Assembly (NCBI GenBank): GCA_018340375.1
Contig: JAFFJZ010000070.1
Location: 434,001 to 498,000, forward strand
Source of the DNA: Gonatopus flavifemur
Taxonomy: Eukaryota > Arthropoda > Insecta > Hymenoptera > Dryinidae
Direction of reading: 5' to 3'
DNA length: 64,000 nt
Of this stretch, positions 1 to 11,678 are shown piece after piece (the stretch's first letter is position 1; every line of letters starts with the position of its first letter). The notes beneath the pieces are model-generated. The model searched no databases. It had not been told where the DNA came from and was given only the letters and a program-made list of their open reading frames with translations. The translations under genes and the position numbers were made by a program.

Positions 1-1
1 G

Positions 2-544
2 GAAGTGCAACATAGATTCTGGACGGAGTTACGAAGTGGATATTACGATAGAAGTGGGAGAATATCCAGGGCAGATTATGCCATGAAAATGTAAAATCAA
101 GCCAGAGACTTGGAACCACAACCGTCAGAAGCTGAAATCATTCGGTATCTTCGGATGCATTTTGGGGAAGGAATCAAAAACACAATGATCACGAGAGGAA
201 TATTGAACCTGGAAGAATTGCTGAGTATCTTGAGATGTCATGATAAAGCCAGTCAAGCGAACAACACGATGAGAGCAGCCACAACGACAAATCAACAGAG
301 AGGTCCATCAACGTATGAACAGAGGAGGAATTCACCAAATAATGGAAGGAATAGACAAACACAGGGAAGAAATGGGATCGAAAATAGGGAATATCCAAGG
401 AGGGATAATTTTCGATCACAGAATATAACAAACACACAAGAAAGGAACAATGGAAACAGGCCACCACCGTGGGTCAACGCAGTGGAAATAGAAGGAAAAG
501 CGTGCTCATTGGAACAGCAGATGGAAAACTGGAAGGTGTTGTGA
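2..544 (+). pseudogene. gag: gypsy Gag, C-terminal capsid fragment
   Basis: The frame is open from the window edge, has a TAA at about 92-94, and resumes to 544. The peptide begins EVQHRFWTELRSGYY and later has LNLEELLSILRCHDKAS, the pattern of the C-terminal capsid region of insect gypsy Gag. It is followed by a long Asn/Arg/Gln-rich low-complexity tail. I see no CCHC zinc knuckle. It overlaps the protease frame by about 75 bp in the -1 frame, the arrangement usual for gag-pol frameshifting in this superfamily. It is 5'-truncated by the window. Assignment is by recall of family patterns, without a search. Confidence 0.7.
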
Positions 545-1161
545 GTAGGACGGAGGAGAGGAGAGCGGAACAAAAAACATCAAAATTCACAACACCATTG
601 AGAAACCGTCCGTATGTGAGTATAGATCACGTTTTTGATGATCCTAAAAAGTTTTTATTAGAGGAAAAGAAGGTAAAAGAACCGGAAATGGGAAAATGTC
701 CGGTAATGACAGTGAGATTGGGAGGCGTAGAAACTCGAGCATTGATTGATACGGGAAGTCAAGTGACTGCAATATCAGAGCAGTTTTATAGAACACATGA
801 GAGAACGTTTAGAAATTGTCAAATTCTTCCAGTTGAAAATCTTCAGATAGAAGGAGCAGTAGGAAGTTCAGGGAAAAGAGTGAAGCAGCAAATATTAGCC
901 ACGGTGAACATCAAAATGTTAGAAATTGAACATTCGTTCTTGATAATACCGGGGTTAAGCGGAGAATGCATAATGGGGATCGATATATTGATAAAATTGA
1001 AAGCAAAATTAAACGTAGCAAAAGAAAGTATGAGGATTCAAAAAGGAGAACAAAGGATACAGCTCGGAACCTATGAGTATACGAGGCCCGATGCTCCTGA
1101 AAGAAGACAAGATTATGGGGAAAGAAAATGGGGAAAGCAATCAAATAAAAAAGGGGAATAG
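469..1161 (+). CDS. pol: gypsy retroviral-type aspartic protease region (pol N-terminus)
   Basis: An open frame of 230 codons. The catalytic motif LIDTGSQVTAIS (D-T-G triad at about residues 93-95) and the downstream hydrophobic IMGIDIL block (the ILG-like second protease motif) identify a retropepsin-like aspartic protease, which matures Gag-Pol in the family. The N-terminal about 60 residues are basic linker. It overlaps the end of gag by 76 bp in the -1 frame and the RT frame by 89 bp. The ATG at 469 is only the first Met in the open frame; in life this region would be reached by frameshifting from gag. The protease itself looks intact. Confidence 0.8.
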   Translation: MGQRSGNRRKSVLIGTADGKLEGVVSRTEERRAEQKTSKFTTPLRNRPYVSIDHVFDDPKKFLLEEKKVKEPEMGKCPVMTVRLGGVETRALIDTGSQVTAISEQFYRTHERTFRNCQILPVENLQIEGAVGSSGKRVKQQILATVNIKMLEIEHSFLIIPGLSGECIMGIDILIKLKAKLNVAKESMRIQKGEQRIQLGTYEYTRPDAPERRQDYGERKWGKQSNKKGE

Positions 1162-2640
1162 GTATGAACAGGAAACAGCAGGAAACATAGAAAGTGACAA
1201 GAAAGAATTGCGAATTAACATTGAAGAAATTCAAAATAAGATAATAGAAAATGATGAAATAAATGTAGAACTCAAAAGGCTTTTCGTATCAACAGTGATG
1301 AATAATAGTGAGATTTTTGGAAGAAGAACAGGAAAACTGAAAATACATGAACATGAGTATCATGTGAAAAATTCAAAATCATTCTCCGCGAAAACATATC
1401 CAATTCCCATAGCGAAAAAAGGAAGAGTAGCGAACGAAGTAGATAAAATGTTGGAAGGAGGAATAATCCAACGGTCGGATAGTCCATGGATAAATCCGTT
1501 AGTAGTAGTGACGAAAAGCAATGGGAACATAAGGATATGCCTAGACGCAAGACAGTTGAATCAAAAAATTGAAAACGATAGGGAATGCTCAGTCAGTGTA
1601 GACGAGGTGTTCCAGGAATGCAAAAATATTAGGATCATAAGCACATTAGACCTGACAAATAGCTATTGGCAAATCCCGCTACACCCGGAATCGAGGAGAT
1701 ATACAGCTTTTTTGTGTGAGTGGAAATGTTATGAATTTTCATGAGTCCCATTTGGAACAAAAACAAGCAGTGCAGCGTTGATGAGGGGATTTGAAAAAGT
1801 AATAAATGGATTAGACTTTGTCGTGAATTTCGTAGCCGACATACTCATCATATCAAAAGATGAAGAACATCGTATAAAGCATTTGAACATATTGTTTGAG
1901 AGAATAAAAGGATGTGGGATGACAATCAATTTTGAGAAATCGAAATTTTTTCGGAAAGAGGTAAAGTTCTTGGGACACATCTTAACGACACAAGGGATAA
2001 AAGCAAATCCAGAGAAAATAGAAGCAATCCATAAATTCCCAGCCCTAAAGAACGTAAAACAGTTGAGAGAATTTCTGGGGTTAATTCACTTCTACTCAAA
2101 ATTCACAAAAGAGCATGCAAAAGAGACTGTACCACTTCTGGAATCATTAATGAAGGGAACACAATGGAGGTGGACGCGGAATGAGGGAGAAGCGTTTAGG
2201 AGAGTCGAAAAATTGTTCTGCGAAAATATGATCTTACAAATTCCCGATAAGAACAAACCGTACATATGGCAAACGGATGCAAGTGACTATGCAATAGGGA
2301 GCATGTTAGCACAAGAAACAGATCAAGGAGTAAAAGTAGTAGCATTCCCGAGCAGGATATCAAAAGCAGCGGAATTGAATTATTTCACAACGGAAAAGGA
2401 ATTGCTAGCAATAGTATGGTCAATCCAGAAATTCAGATCATATTTGATAGGAGCGAGAATCAAGATTGTGATGGACCACAAAGCTATAACGTTCCTGAAA
2501 ACATCAGAATTTATAAATAATAGACTCACACGGTGGAGATTATATTTACAGGATTATGACATAGAGGAGATAGAACATTGTGAAGGAAAGAAAAACGTGA
2601 TAGCAGATTTGTTAAGCAGAAATCCAAGCGATGACGAGAA
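1073..2640 (+). pseudogene. pol: gypsy reverse transcriptase and RNase H
   Basis: One frame from about 1073 to 2640, with a single in-frame TGA at 1742-1744 just before VPFGTKT. The RT carries IRICLDARQLN, then STLDLTNSYWQIPLHP with the first catalytic Asp, and FLGHILTTQGIKANPEK. The YXDD box reads FVADIL, so the first Asp of the pair is replaced by Ala and the enzyme should be inactive. RNase H follows, with WQTDASDYAIGSMLAQ, FTTEKELLAIVW, MDHKAITFL and ADLLSRNPS. The protein frame differs from the protease frame, so a frameshift, programmed or mutational, lies near 1073-1161. Integrase is missing: the frame continues without a stop into Helitron-type sequence. Confidence 0.88.
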
Positions 2641-2689
2641 TAGGAATCAGCGTAACAAAGTAATAGATTTATATTCATGCCTAGCAAAA

Positions 2690-5349
2690 GAAATATCGCC
2701 TTTATCGGCTTTATTTGATGGTACTGATACAAAATCTGGTATATTTTATGAACGTATTCGTAGTTATAACAGCAATCTTTCTTTTGCATCATTCAATGCG
2801 AATTGAATCAATATGCCCAGCACTCGTCGAGCTCCATATTGTTTTAAAATCCAGGGTCAAATTTATTATCAAATGAAACATCTATATATCCTCTTCCGAA
2901 CGAGAAACCCAGTGATGGTCAACTGTTCATAATAGATGCAAATGAGGCTGTAGATTGTTGTTTAAATCAAGATCCTGCATCAAATCGTCAGATATTAGTA
3001 TCACTACATAACATGATGAGATCACATGATGTTTTTGCACAGTCTTTTGAGATGATGGGACAGGAATTAAAAATCCAACAACAGCGGTCACACGAGAGTG
3101 ATGAAAATATTCCAAATGAACTGAGATTGTTATTTACTTTAAGACCGGGCGTAGACCGACAACGTTATCATCTCCAAGGTGTAACGAAGTTGCAGTAGTG
3201 TTTTCAACGACAGCTAATGGCGAAATCCCAGAATCTTATGTTGTAATACGTGATAAGAATACAAAAGAATTACAGTCTGTGAGCACCATGGACTAGTGAT
3301 CGGCGATATTTGGAAATATCGATATTTTTTATAGAATTTTTGTCGAGTTTATATTGAATTTGATCAAATATCGATAAAAACTTCATACAAATTTTATATG
3401 AAATATCGATATCGTGAAATATCGCCGATCACTACCATGGACCCAAATGTTGAACCCTGGGTGTATCCGATTCTTTATCCATACGGTACTCAAGGATGGC
3501 ATCAAGATTTGTTCTTAATAAACAGCAAACAGAAACGTATGACCAGAAATGCTTATACCAAATACCGAATATCTGTACGTGAAGAATTTAATTCTATTCT
3601 CATGGGACGTCGTTTATTTCAGCAATGGGTGGTTGATTCTTATGTTAAAGTGGGAAGAGATCGGATGAATTATTTATCTCAAAATAAAAAAAACGTCGTG
3701 TCGATAATTATGTAGGTTTGAAAGACCACTTGGAAGGCTTGACTGGTCGTAGAGATGTTGTAGTAGGAAAAATAGTTATTCTTCCTTCAACTTATATGGG
3801 GTCTCCACGAAATATGGTTCGACTTTATCAAGACTCAATGGCAATAGTTCGTAAATTCGGGAAACCTGATCTTTCCATAACAATGACGTGTGATCCACAA
3901 TGGCGAGAGATACAAGACAATCTCTTCCCTGGTCAACAAGCACATGATGGACCAGATACTTGTGCTCGTGTTTTCAATATCAAGTAAGACTATTGATTGG
4001 ATGTTATTGTTCGACAAAAATTCTTTGGCCAAGTAGCAGCATATGTATATGTGATAGAATTTCAAAAACGTGGATGACCGCATGTGCATTTATTAGTTAC
4101 TTTGCATCGAAATAGTAAAATGACCTCACCCGTGATTATCGATCGGTATATTTCTGCTGAGATACCAAATATCAATGATTCACCTACATTGCACTCAATA
4201 GTAATGAAACATATGCTTCATGGTCCATGTGAAAGTTGATGTGAAGTAGATGGAAAATGTTCCAAATACTATCCGAGATTGTTCAGGTCAGAAACAACCA
4301 TAGACCAGTATAGTTATCCTTTATATCGATGGTGTGATACTGGAATTACTTATGAACGTCCGAACAATTACATAGTGAGTAACCGATACGTCCTCCCACA
4401 TAATCAAAAATTATTCCTACTTCTCAACTGTCATATCAATGTTGAGGTAGTTTCAAGTATAAAGTCCGTGAAATGATCATATAAATATGTTTATTAGGGA
4501 CATGACGCAGCTTGTATTGTAATTGACGATCCCAATGATGGTCAAAGTGTAGAGTATAATGAAATTCATAATTACATAGAAGCTCGTTATGTAGGACCTG
4601 TAGAGGCTGTTTGGCGTATTCTTAGTAAACCGTCACAAGAAAAGAGTCATGCAATCATAAGGTCACCCATTCATGTAGCGAATGAACAGAATATAGTTAT
4701 TCCAGACCATGTAAATGAAGATGAATTAAGATCCGCTTTAGATAAAGTTACCATGTTGATGGATTATTTCGCACTCAATGAGCGAGATCCTGAAGCTAGG
4801 GAATATACTTATTCACAAATTCCGCAACATTACGTTTTCAAAAAAATTAAAGTGAACGGTGAGAATGTTTTTAGATGGGAAGTTCGTAAAGCACAGTTCA
4901 ATGTGATTGGTCGGATATATTCCATTAGTCCTTCTCAAGTAGAATTGTTTCATCTGCGTTTGCTATTGCTAACTGTGAAAGGTGCAACAAGTTTTGAACA
5001 GTTGAGGACAGTCGATGGAGTAACATATTCATCATATATTGCAGCGTGTTTAGCGCTGGGTCTCATAGAAGATGATGAAGAATGAGATCGAGCAATAGCA
5101 GAAGCTACAATTTGGATGATGCCTCAACAGCTTCGAAGATTGTTTTTGAGAATCCTGACTCATTGTCAACCCATTTGTCCTGAAAAGTTATGGAAAAAAT
5201 TTGGAATCCCATTGTCAGAAGATTATGTCAAAAAATTTGATGCAATTCAAGGTCCAAGAAAAGCATATGCAAATATTGCTGAAATGTTGAATGGTGAAGG
5301 ATATAGTTTTGTCAACATTTCCAACTGTGAATCAAATTGTGGAAGATAA
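2690..5349 (+). pseudogene. Helitron Rep part (Helitron-like N domain and HUH Rep), broken
   Basis: Successive frames match a Helitron transposase. First comes RIRSYNSNLSFASFNAN and a PYCFKIQGQIYY block (N-terminal region of Helitron proteins), then PNVEPWVYPILYPYGTQGWH and SILMGRRLFQQWVVDSYVK (Helitron-like N domain). The HUH nuclease motif PHVHLLV lies near 4079-4100, with a stop in place of the residue before it, followed by VDGKCSKYYP and YIEARYVGPVEAVWRI (the tyrosine-containing Rep block). At least six stops or frameshifts break it, and a 141-bp MITE sits in it. The role in the family is single-strand nicking and rolling-circle-like transposition. The 5' limit against the gypsy is a transition between about 2640 and 2700. 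Confidence 0.85.
3294..3434. mobile_element. hAT-type MITE, 141 bp, inside Helitron gene
   Basis: Terminal inverted repeats TAGTGATCGGCGATATTT and AAATATCGCCGATCACTA border an AT-rich core that repeats ATCGATA motifs. It is flanked by a perfect 8-bp duplication CCATGGAC (3286-3293 and 3435-3442). Eight-bp duplications and TAGNG-like ends are typical of hAT MITEs. The Helitron reading frame resumes without gap if the MITE and one duplication copy are ignored (SVST-MD before, PNVEPWV after), so the insertion is clean and younger than the Helitron copy. No coding capacity. Confidence 0.9.
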
Positions 5350-5428
5350 TATTGAAATTGAAGAACGTATTTTACATCAGCAACATATGGATATTGGGAT
5401 GCAACAATTGGGTAACAATATTACATAT

Positions 5429-6816
5429 TGAACCGAGAACAAAAAAAAATCGTGAACACTGTTTCAGAATTAATTGATCATACAGACTTACATCAAAATC
5501 ACAATGAAGTCGCTTGTTTTTATTGAGATGGGCCAGGAGGGTCGGGGAAGACTTCCATTCATACTACTCTTTAACACTTGATAAAAGCTAGAAATAAGAA
5601 TGTTTGTGCAATGGCTTTCACTGGTATTGCAGCAACACTACTTCCTGAAGGTAAAACTGTTCATAAAACGTTTGCATTACCAGTTCCTTTGTTCATTGAT
5701 TCATCATCCAATATTGAAATTCAATCTAGAGAAGGAAAATATTTGGAAAGTGTTGATGTCTTCATTTGGGACGAAGCTCCAATGTCTCCACGATACGCAT
5801 TGGAGATTACGGATCGTACGTTACATGACATAATCAAGAATAATTCGGTATTTGGTGGAAAAGTTGTTATTTTAGGAGGTGATTTCAGACAACTGCTTCC
5901 AATCAAAATCAATGTCACTCGAACGGAAATGGTAAATCTCTCAATTAAAAATATGAGTTCCTCGTGGTCAAGTTTACAAATATTTTCTTCAACTGAAAAT
6001 ATGCGTACTTTGCCTGTAGAAATTGAATTTTCGCGATTTCTTTTAGCAATGGGGAATGGAGAATTGAATGATCTAGATGACATTGTCATTTCAAAATGTT
6101 ATTTAGCTTCTCCTGATGCTGATATTGTTCAAGATATTTACGGAGATTTGATCAATGAAGAGAGGTTCCATGAAATTACAAAATGCGCCGTATTATCAGT
6201 CAGAAATGTTGATGTGGACGAAATCAATGAAGAAGTTCTTCAACTCCTTGATCAGAGTACAGAGAAACTGAACAAGAGTATAGATTCCGTTTCAAACGTT
6301 CGTCATGATGGAAGTATTGCAGAGGCGATTTTACCCGAATATTTGAATACTCCATCACCTCCATGTTTACCTCCTCATGAATTGCGTTTGAAAGTTAATA
6401 GTGTTTTGATCTTGATACAGAATCTCAGTATCAATGAAGGTCTGTGTAATGGTACTAGATTGTTACTCTTGGAATTGGGTTCTGATTTATCACGTTGTAG
6501 AATCCTTACAGGAGATAAAGTGGGACAAATTGTATTTATGAATCGCATTACTTTGTACTGTGGAAATGAATATCCTTTCACTTTCAGGAGGAGACAATTC
6601 CCAGTGGAATTAGCTTCCGCGCTAACAATCAATAAATCGCAAGGGCAAACATTCGAACGAATTGGGATAGATCTCCGTCAAGACGTTTTCAATCACGGAC
6701 AATTGTACGTGGCGATGTCTCGAGTACGTTCTCGACAGAAAGTGAAAATATATCTTAGAAAGCAACGCAACAGTGCGTCAGTGGAAAATTATGTTCATAA
6801 AGAACTATTTCCGTAA
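5429..6816 (+). pseudogene. Helitron Pif1-type DNA helicase domain
   Basis: Superfamily 1B helicase sequence in one frame: REQKKIVNTV, then Walker A GPGGSGKT (about 5530-5553), GIAATLLPEGKTVHK, Walker B VFIWDEAPMS, GGDFRQLLPI, LTINKSQGQTF and LYVAMSRVRSRQ near the C-terminus, ending at a natural stop at 6814-6816. Two in-frame stops flank Walker A (one just before it, one 8 codons after), so the open stretch from 5578 has no ATG start and the protein is broken. In Helitrons this domain is fused C-terminal to Rep and unwinds the donor strand. It belongs to the same broken protein as the Rep part upstream. Confidence 0.92.
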
Positions 6817-6877
6817 GATCATATTAATCCACATTGTACCAAAATCCGATTGTAATAATTGCGGTCATTTTATTAAA

Positions 6878-7101
6878 ACTATTTCTACGGGGGTGTCTTT
6901 TGACACCTTTCAAGTATCTTGAATTGTTCTCCAAGTTCCCATTATTATTCCATTGTTTTCCCATAATATCTTCCTCGACTCTTCGTACAATAAATTCTAC
7001 GAAAAGTCGAGGAATGGATTGTGAAAAAACGATGAAACTGGGGGGATAATTTTGAATCGAAATTTGGTAGGCGTCCGAAGACACCTCTTCGTAGGAATAG
7101 T
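6878..7101. repeat. 224-bp imperfect inverted-repeat element downstream of Helitron
   Basis: ACTATTTCTACGGGGGTGTC (from 6878) is the imperfect reverse complement of the segment ending at 7101 (GACACCTCTTCGTAGGAATAGT region). The arms are about 32 bp. Inside is a 15-bp hairpin with one mismatch (CCTCGACTCTTCGTA, 6971 on, with TACGAAAAGTCGAGG, ending about 7012). It could be a small MITE or part of the Helitron 3' end. I see no clear duplication and no convincing CTRR end. No gene. Confidence 0.5.
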
Positions 7102-9860
7102 GTTACTAACACAATATATATAACATGATTTCCTGATTGATCTCCTGTATTTCAATGTGTTTTGAGAACACTTTTACATGACTGTTCCACAATATTATAT
7201 AGTAGTATTTAAATGATTTGTCCATGCACATTGAATCTATGACAAACCAATATATAATTATGCATATGATGAAAAATACCTTCAAATTCGTGAATAGGAT
7301 TTTATGGATGTATTTTTCAGGCAAGAACCATTCTCTATCTACCGTTTCCCAATCTAATTAAATGCCACATTTGACTTCAACGAACAAATCAAATAGAAGC
7401 TATGAATATATACATCAAGTATTGAAATAATCAATGTGCTTGACAGCTGCATAGTTAACTTATTTAGAGTGGCTACCTGAACCCCATGAGTACCGAGTAC
7501 ATATGAATAATATAAATCCAAAATATATGAAAAATTATATAAATACAAACTATATAAAACATATACAGAAAAATCACTGTGAAGTTGAGATTTGAGATTT
7601 GTGTGATTTGAAGAGATCCCCTTTGTTTGTTTGCTTCTGAATTTGAACCTCAAAGCCGACGGGAAATGAAACTTATATGAGAACACTATAGAATCACAAC
7701 TGGAACATGGCATAAATTTTATCGCAATCGAATAACAGAGGGCGAAGACATGCTCGGCCGCACAATCACAATTTTCGATAACATGTTTCCTTTCCATTCC
7801 CCGTTCTTCTGTACAGATCAGTTTCAGATGTATACGGAACCACTATCGCCACTGTATAAACTTGTAGTGGAAATTTCATTATGATCGCATGATAGGAACG
7901 GAAGATATCCGCATGATAACGATATTTATGGAATTTGCAAATTTTGTTTTGAAGCTCATCGCTTACCATTTTCTTCCCTTACGTCCAATTTGCTTGAAAT
8001 TTACACCATACAACTCGCGCCTTGGGGGTTGATTATATTCAAAATTTCATGATATTGGGGCATAAGTTTTAATCCTCTATCTATTGTTTTATAAAGTCGA
8101 CATTTCAAGTTTCGAGGAACAATCCCCTTCCTCAGTCGGTAAATTTGCAAAATTTGTTCCTGGAATTGAAAATTCGAGAAATTTGAGCTGTGTACAGCAA
8201 TAGATTAAATCAAAGATTATTACCTAAAAATTTAAGACTGTTTCGTGAATTGAATTGACAGAAATCTCACAGACAAAATATTTACCTGTATGATACGCTG
8301 GTATTTACTTGAGGCCTATTGTCAAACCGTCGTGAATAAAAAAAAAAGTAAATATGGAGATGACAGCATTTGATCGAAGGATGGCTTACTATGGAAAATG
8401 AATCTTTCCAATTGTTCGAAGAATTTTTGCTTGAACCATCATATTCATGAATCCAGATATGGAAAAACCAACATCACTATTTGTTTTCATGCGAAAAGTT
8501 ACATAAAATCTATGTATGCATAAATTTTTTTGCCCACCATATTTCTTGGAAACATTTATTCAAACAATTCAAGTTGCAGTAACCATTTAGGACCATAACG
8601 AAACTATGGTGGATCCCACACAGCATCACAGTTCAGAAAGAATTCCTAATCAATTCATTTGGAACTATGAAAATTCAAAATTAGTATATGAGAAACTGTT
8701 TCCGAACTGTGGTTCTGTGTGGCACGAGGAAGAATAAAACATGAGAATCACAGCATTTGATCTAAAGATAATTCTGCACAATGACAAATTCCTTTATCAC
8801 ATCCTCATCCTATAGCTCATCCTATGGACCAGGGTTGGGATTCTACGAATCTTGATATAACTGTTACATTGAAAAATCTCATAATGTTGCAACACAATTC
8901 AGTTGGTCTCCAATGAACCATACTTTTTCAGAAACGAAACGAAATTTGAAAACTCAATTGATTTGTATACGGTAACTTAGCAGAATCCTTTACAAATCCT
9001 TGAAACAGTACGGTCCATGGAAGATAAACCAAACAGAACAACGCGCGCGTCTGAAATTGCTAGTACAATATAATCATCGGTATGTTCTATGAGTTTGTAT
9101 TGTTATATTATATGGGGAACCTGGAGCAACTCTGACCCCCACACGAGTATAGTGAACTATGTAACTTGCAATGAGTACAGTGTCACCGTACACGTATATG
9201 TATTGCAAAACTTTCAGAAAACCGAATGTTCAGTATATCCCGCTCGCGATGAGGAGGACGTAGCTGAAAGAAACAAATGCAATGAATGTGAGGATAAGCC
9301 TCTTGAATTGTGATATTCGTTCGAGACGAATCTATACTGATAATGAGTCGTGCAAGAGCCGAGTTAAGCAACTGAATTCATGTTGCTGGGTGACGAACGT
9401 TGTCCTTTAATACCATCATCCGACGTTCTACATGTGGCGAAGAATGGAGTTATCACTGGACAGTATTCACATCAGAATCCCATCTCAGCTCTAGTCATTA
9501 TGAAAAACACAGCTAAATACATTATTTGCATAAAGGATCTTAGGATAGATCCTTTTTTTGTGCAATATTGCATCAATTTGCAGGTACTGCAAACAACTAT
9601 TGCTGACAATGACGTATATTTCACATACCAGAAGGATTTCTCATTGAAAATTACCATGAGAGTCATTCACGTCATGAAAATCATGCAGTCCCAAAATAGT
9701 TCATGCCATATTATGATAATTTCCCAAAAGTTCTATTACAATACATGGATAGTAAACAAATAAAAAAACGCCGCCGAACTGGCATATGGCTTCCTCGTTT
9801 GTATTGGAAAACAGTGTGGATTCCTAAAAAATCTTTTCACACATTTTTCAATCCACCGGG
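7102..9860. other. no recognised gene; dispersed-repeat remnants
   Basis: AT-rich DNA. The open frames here (the longest is 147 codons, minus strand 7354-7797) match nothing I know and look accidental. Two short stretches, about 7670-7735 (GAAACTTATATGAGAACACT) and about 7837-7897, resemble a third at about 9864-9935, so they are probably pieces of one dispersed repeat. A plus-strand frame at 9380-9763 (127 codons) is also unrecognised. Confidence 0.4.
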
Positions 9861-10160
9861 ATGAAACTTATATGAGACCACTATCACCCTAGTCCACAAC
9901 TGTGATGAAAATTTCGAAACGATCCAATAAGCAGAACGGGTGATATGCGCGTACGACACTAAGGGGGGGGGGGGCTACAGCCACACAGACAAACAGACAG
10001 ACACGGTAACAACATTCTTCCCCGAATTCTGGGGAACATTTCGGTCTAGGAGGTTTTGAATTTCGAGACAAAATAATTTTCGGCTCCTCGAAACGATCAC
10101 AAAGCTTCCCTTTAACGAGGAAGCAATAATTTTCAGTGTGAAAGGTAATTTCTCAGTTTT
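9861..10160 (-). repeat. dispersed repeat with G12 tract and CAGACA run
   Basis: Contains GAAACTTATATGAGACCACTATCACC, shared in diverged form with about 7670-7735 and 7837-7897, followed by a run of about 12 G (from 9963) and CACACAGACAAACAGACAG. A CTGTCTGTCTGTTTG run at about 43060-43080 looks like another member of this kind. This is a transposon-derived repeat of unknown class, non-coding as far as I can see. Confidence 0.4.
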
Positions 10161-11040
10161 CAATCAATTCACTGCGAACAAATTTGACGGCCTAGACTCA
10201 TATAAACAGAGTTTATATGAGAATTTTAACACTCATTCAAGGCAACTCCAAAACAGTGTTGAATTCATCTTTGAACTATGTCTATATGGAAACAAATGCA
10301 TTATACCCACATTATTATACAAATTGTGTCAAAGTCTCTAGTATACATCGGTAAAGTATCAAATCATGTTATAATAGGTAATAATATATGTTGAAAGATA
10401 ATCAAGACTATTATCTACATATTGAAGGGTATCATCCATATGCTTGTTTTCATATTTGATAAAGAGGATAGTAGAATGTTTTTGTTGAAATACGATGAAC
10501 AAAATTCTTTGAGGACAGTGATAAATTCTATTTAAAATGAGTTTTTCTTACCGCATATGTATTGAAAAATTTCCATTGCATGAGGACTTCCTATGTTCTG
10601 CATGAAATTTTATACATTCCACTGCATTATTTCTAGAAAATCACAATAATTTTCCGGTACATGTACTGAAATTTTCATGATTTCATCATGATTTCCCCGC
10701 GCATGGGCTGGTGGATGACATTAGCTCCATCCTGAAAACTCTTTTTGCAGTGAATATGAAAAATACTTGATGTACCTGAATGTTGATGAATGCCTACAAA
10801 TTTGGTCAATTTACTGTGAATAAATAGGGATTATCCATACTTGTATATTGGATTTTCCTCATCTTGTATTTGTTGATTGATCAAAGTAATCTCCTTTCCA
10901 GTGGATGCTCAACTTTATCTCTTAGTAGAGAAATTGAACGAATGTATAGCGAGTTTTTCGGAGCTTGCATAATGCTATTTCGATTCCCATCCATTATATA
11001 TCCTGAGCGTTCCGAAAAAGGCTGGAACCAACACTTGAAA
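10161..11040. other. no recognised feature
   Basis: AT-rich sequence without a recognisable ORF product, terminal repeats or tandem array. I see nothing I can support. Confidence 0.4.
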
Positions 11041-11049
11041 CCCGTAAAA

Positions 11050-11216
11050 ACCAGTGGGAATCTGACAAACTTCCCACTGGATTTTGTCAGAATCTCTAAG
11101 TTGCAGCATCCCGTGAAAAATGAACAGGAATTTCTTCAAATGGTTCTGTTCTGAATTCCCAGACTCTAAGGTCCAGTCGGAAACTGATAAAAATTTCTGT
11201 CAGATTCCGACTGGAT
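11050..11216. repeat. two neighbouring hairpins of related sequence
   Basis: CCAGTGGGAA with TTCCCACTGG forms a 10-bp hairpin at 11050-11079. GATCCAGTCGGAATC-type arms form a second, larger one at about 11171-11216 (GTCCAGTCGGAA with TTCCGACTGGATC). The two hairpins have similar arm sequence, which suggests the remains of a foldback or MITE-type repeat. No coding potential. Confidence 0.5.
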
Positions 11217-11426
11217 CTTTCGATTTAGAAGTCCCGGACAGAACCGAGTAGAAAGTTGGTCAGTCTTTGACCATCAAAGTCAAACAACAATTTTCCGTCG
11301 AATTCTGCCTGACAATTTTGAATAGGGTTTTCTCAACTTTTCCTTAACATTGGCTTGACGTTCTACCTATTTTATTTGAGTTCAGATTGGTAATTTCTGA
11401 TGGAAAATTTCTTGCTCATTTGAAGG

Positions 11427-11623
11427 GATACCAGCGGCGTGGTAGCAGCCGAATCCCTTGTGACAAAATATGGGCAAACGCTTCAATTTTATCAAAATAT
11501 CGTTCTGTACAGTACTTTTACTTGAATCAGAGAAGTGCTGTACACAGCGATATTTTGATAAAATTGAATCGTTCGCCCGTAGTTTGTCATGAGCGACTCA
11601 GCTGCTGCCACGCCGCTAGTATC
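11427..11623. mobile_element. palindromic MITE, 197 bp
   Basis: Nearly the whole segment is an imperfect palindrome. It begins GATACCAGCGGCGTGGTAGC and ends GCTGCTGCCACGCCGCTAGTATC, and the arms of about 90 bp meet at about 11525 (TCTGTACAGTACTT against AAGTGCTGTACA). This is the form of a foldback MITE. I could not find a convincing target-site duplication, so the superfamily is open. It would fold into a long hairpin if transcribed. Confidence 0.75.
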
Positions 11624-11678
11624 ACCTCAATGGAATCAGAATGATTGATGATTCGTTGATATTGGAGATTAATTTGGG

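Larger units (their letters stand above)
1..2640 (+). mobile_element. Ty3/gypsy LTR retrotransposon, 5' part outside window, 3' part lost
   Basis: A decayed gag, protease, reverse transcriptase and RNase H succession is read on the plus strand. The LTR and integrase are not present: homology stops just after the RNase H end, and Helitron coding sequence follows at about 2.69 kb. The element is broken by a stop in gag, a frame change between protease and RT, a stop inside RT and a substituted YXDD box. It is therefore a dead copy. The order and motifs are those of Ty3/gypsy (RT before RNase H, aspartic protease before RT). Confidence 0.88.

Noticed and set aside
2640..2806. Gypsy-Helitron fusion protein
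   Set aside because: The open frame across the joint is short-lived, both parts are otherwise broken, and no start or conserved fusion is apparent; treated as a chance joint.
7354..7797. 147-codon minus-strand frame
   Set aside because: No recognisable motif, low-complexity Tyr/Ser/Leu-rich composition, overlaps a dispersed repeat; taken as accidental.
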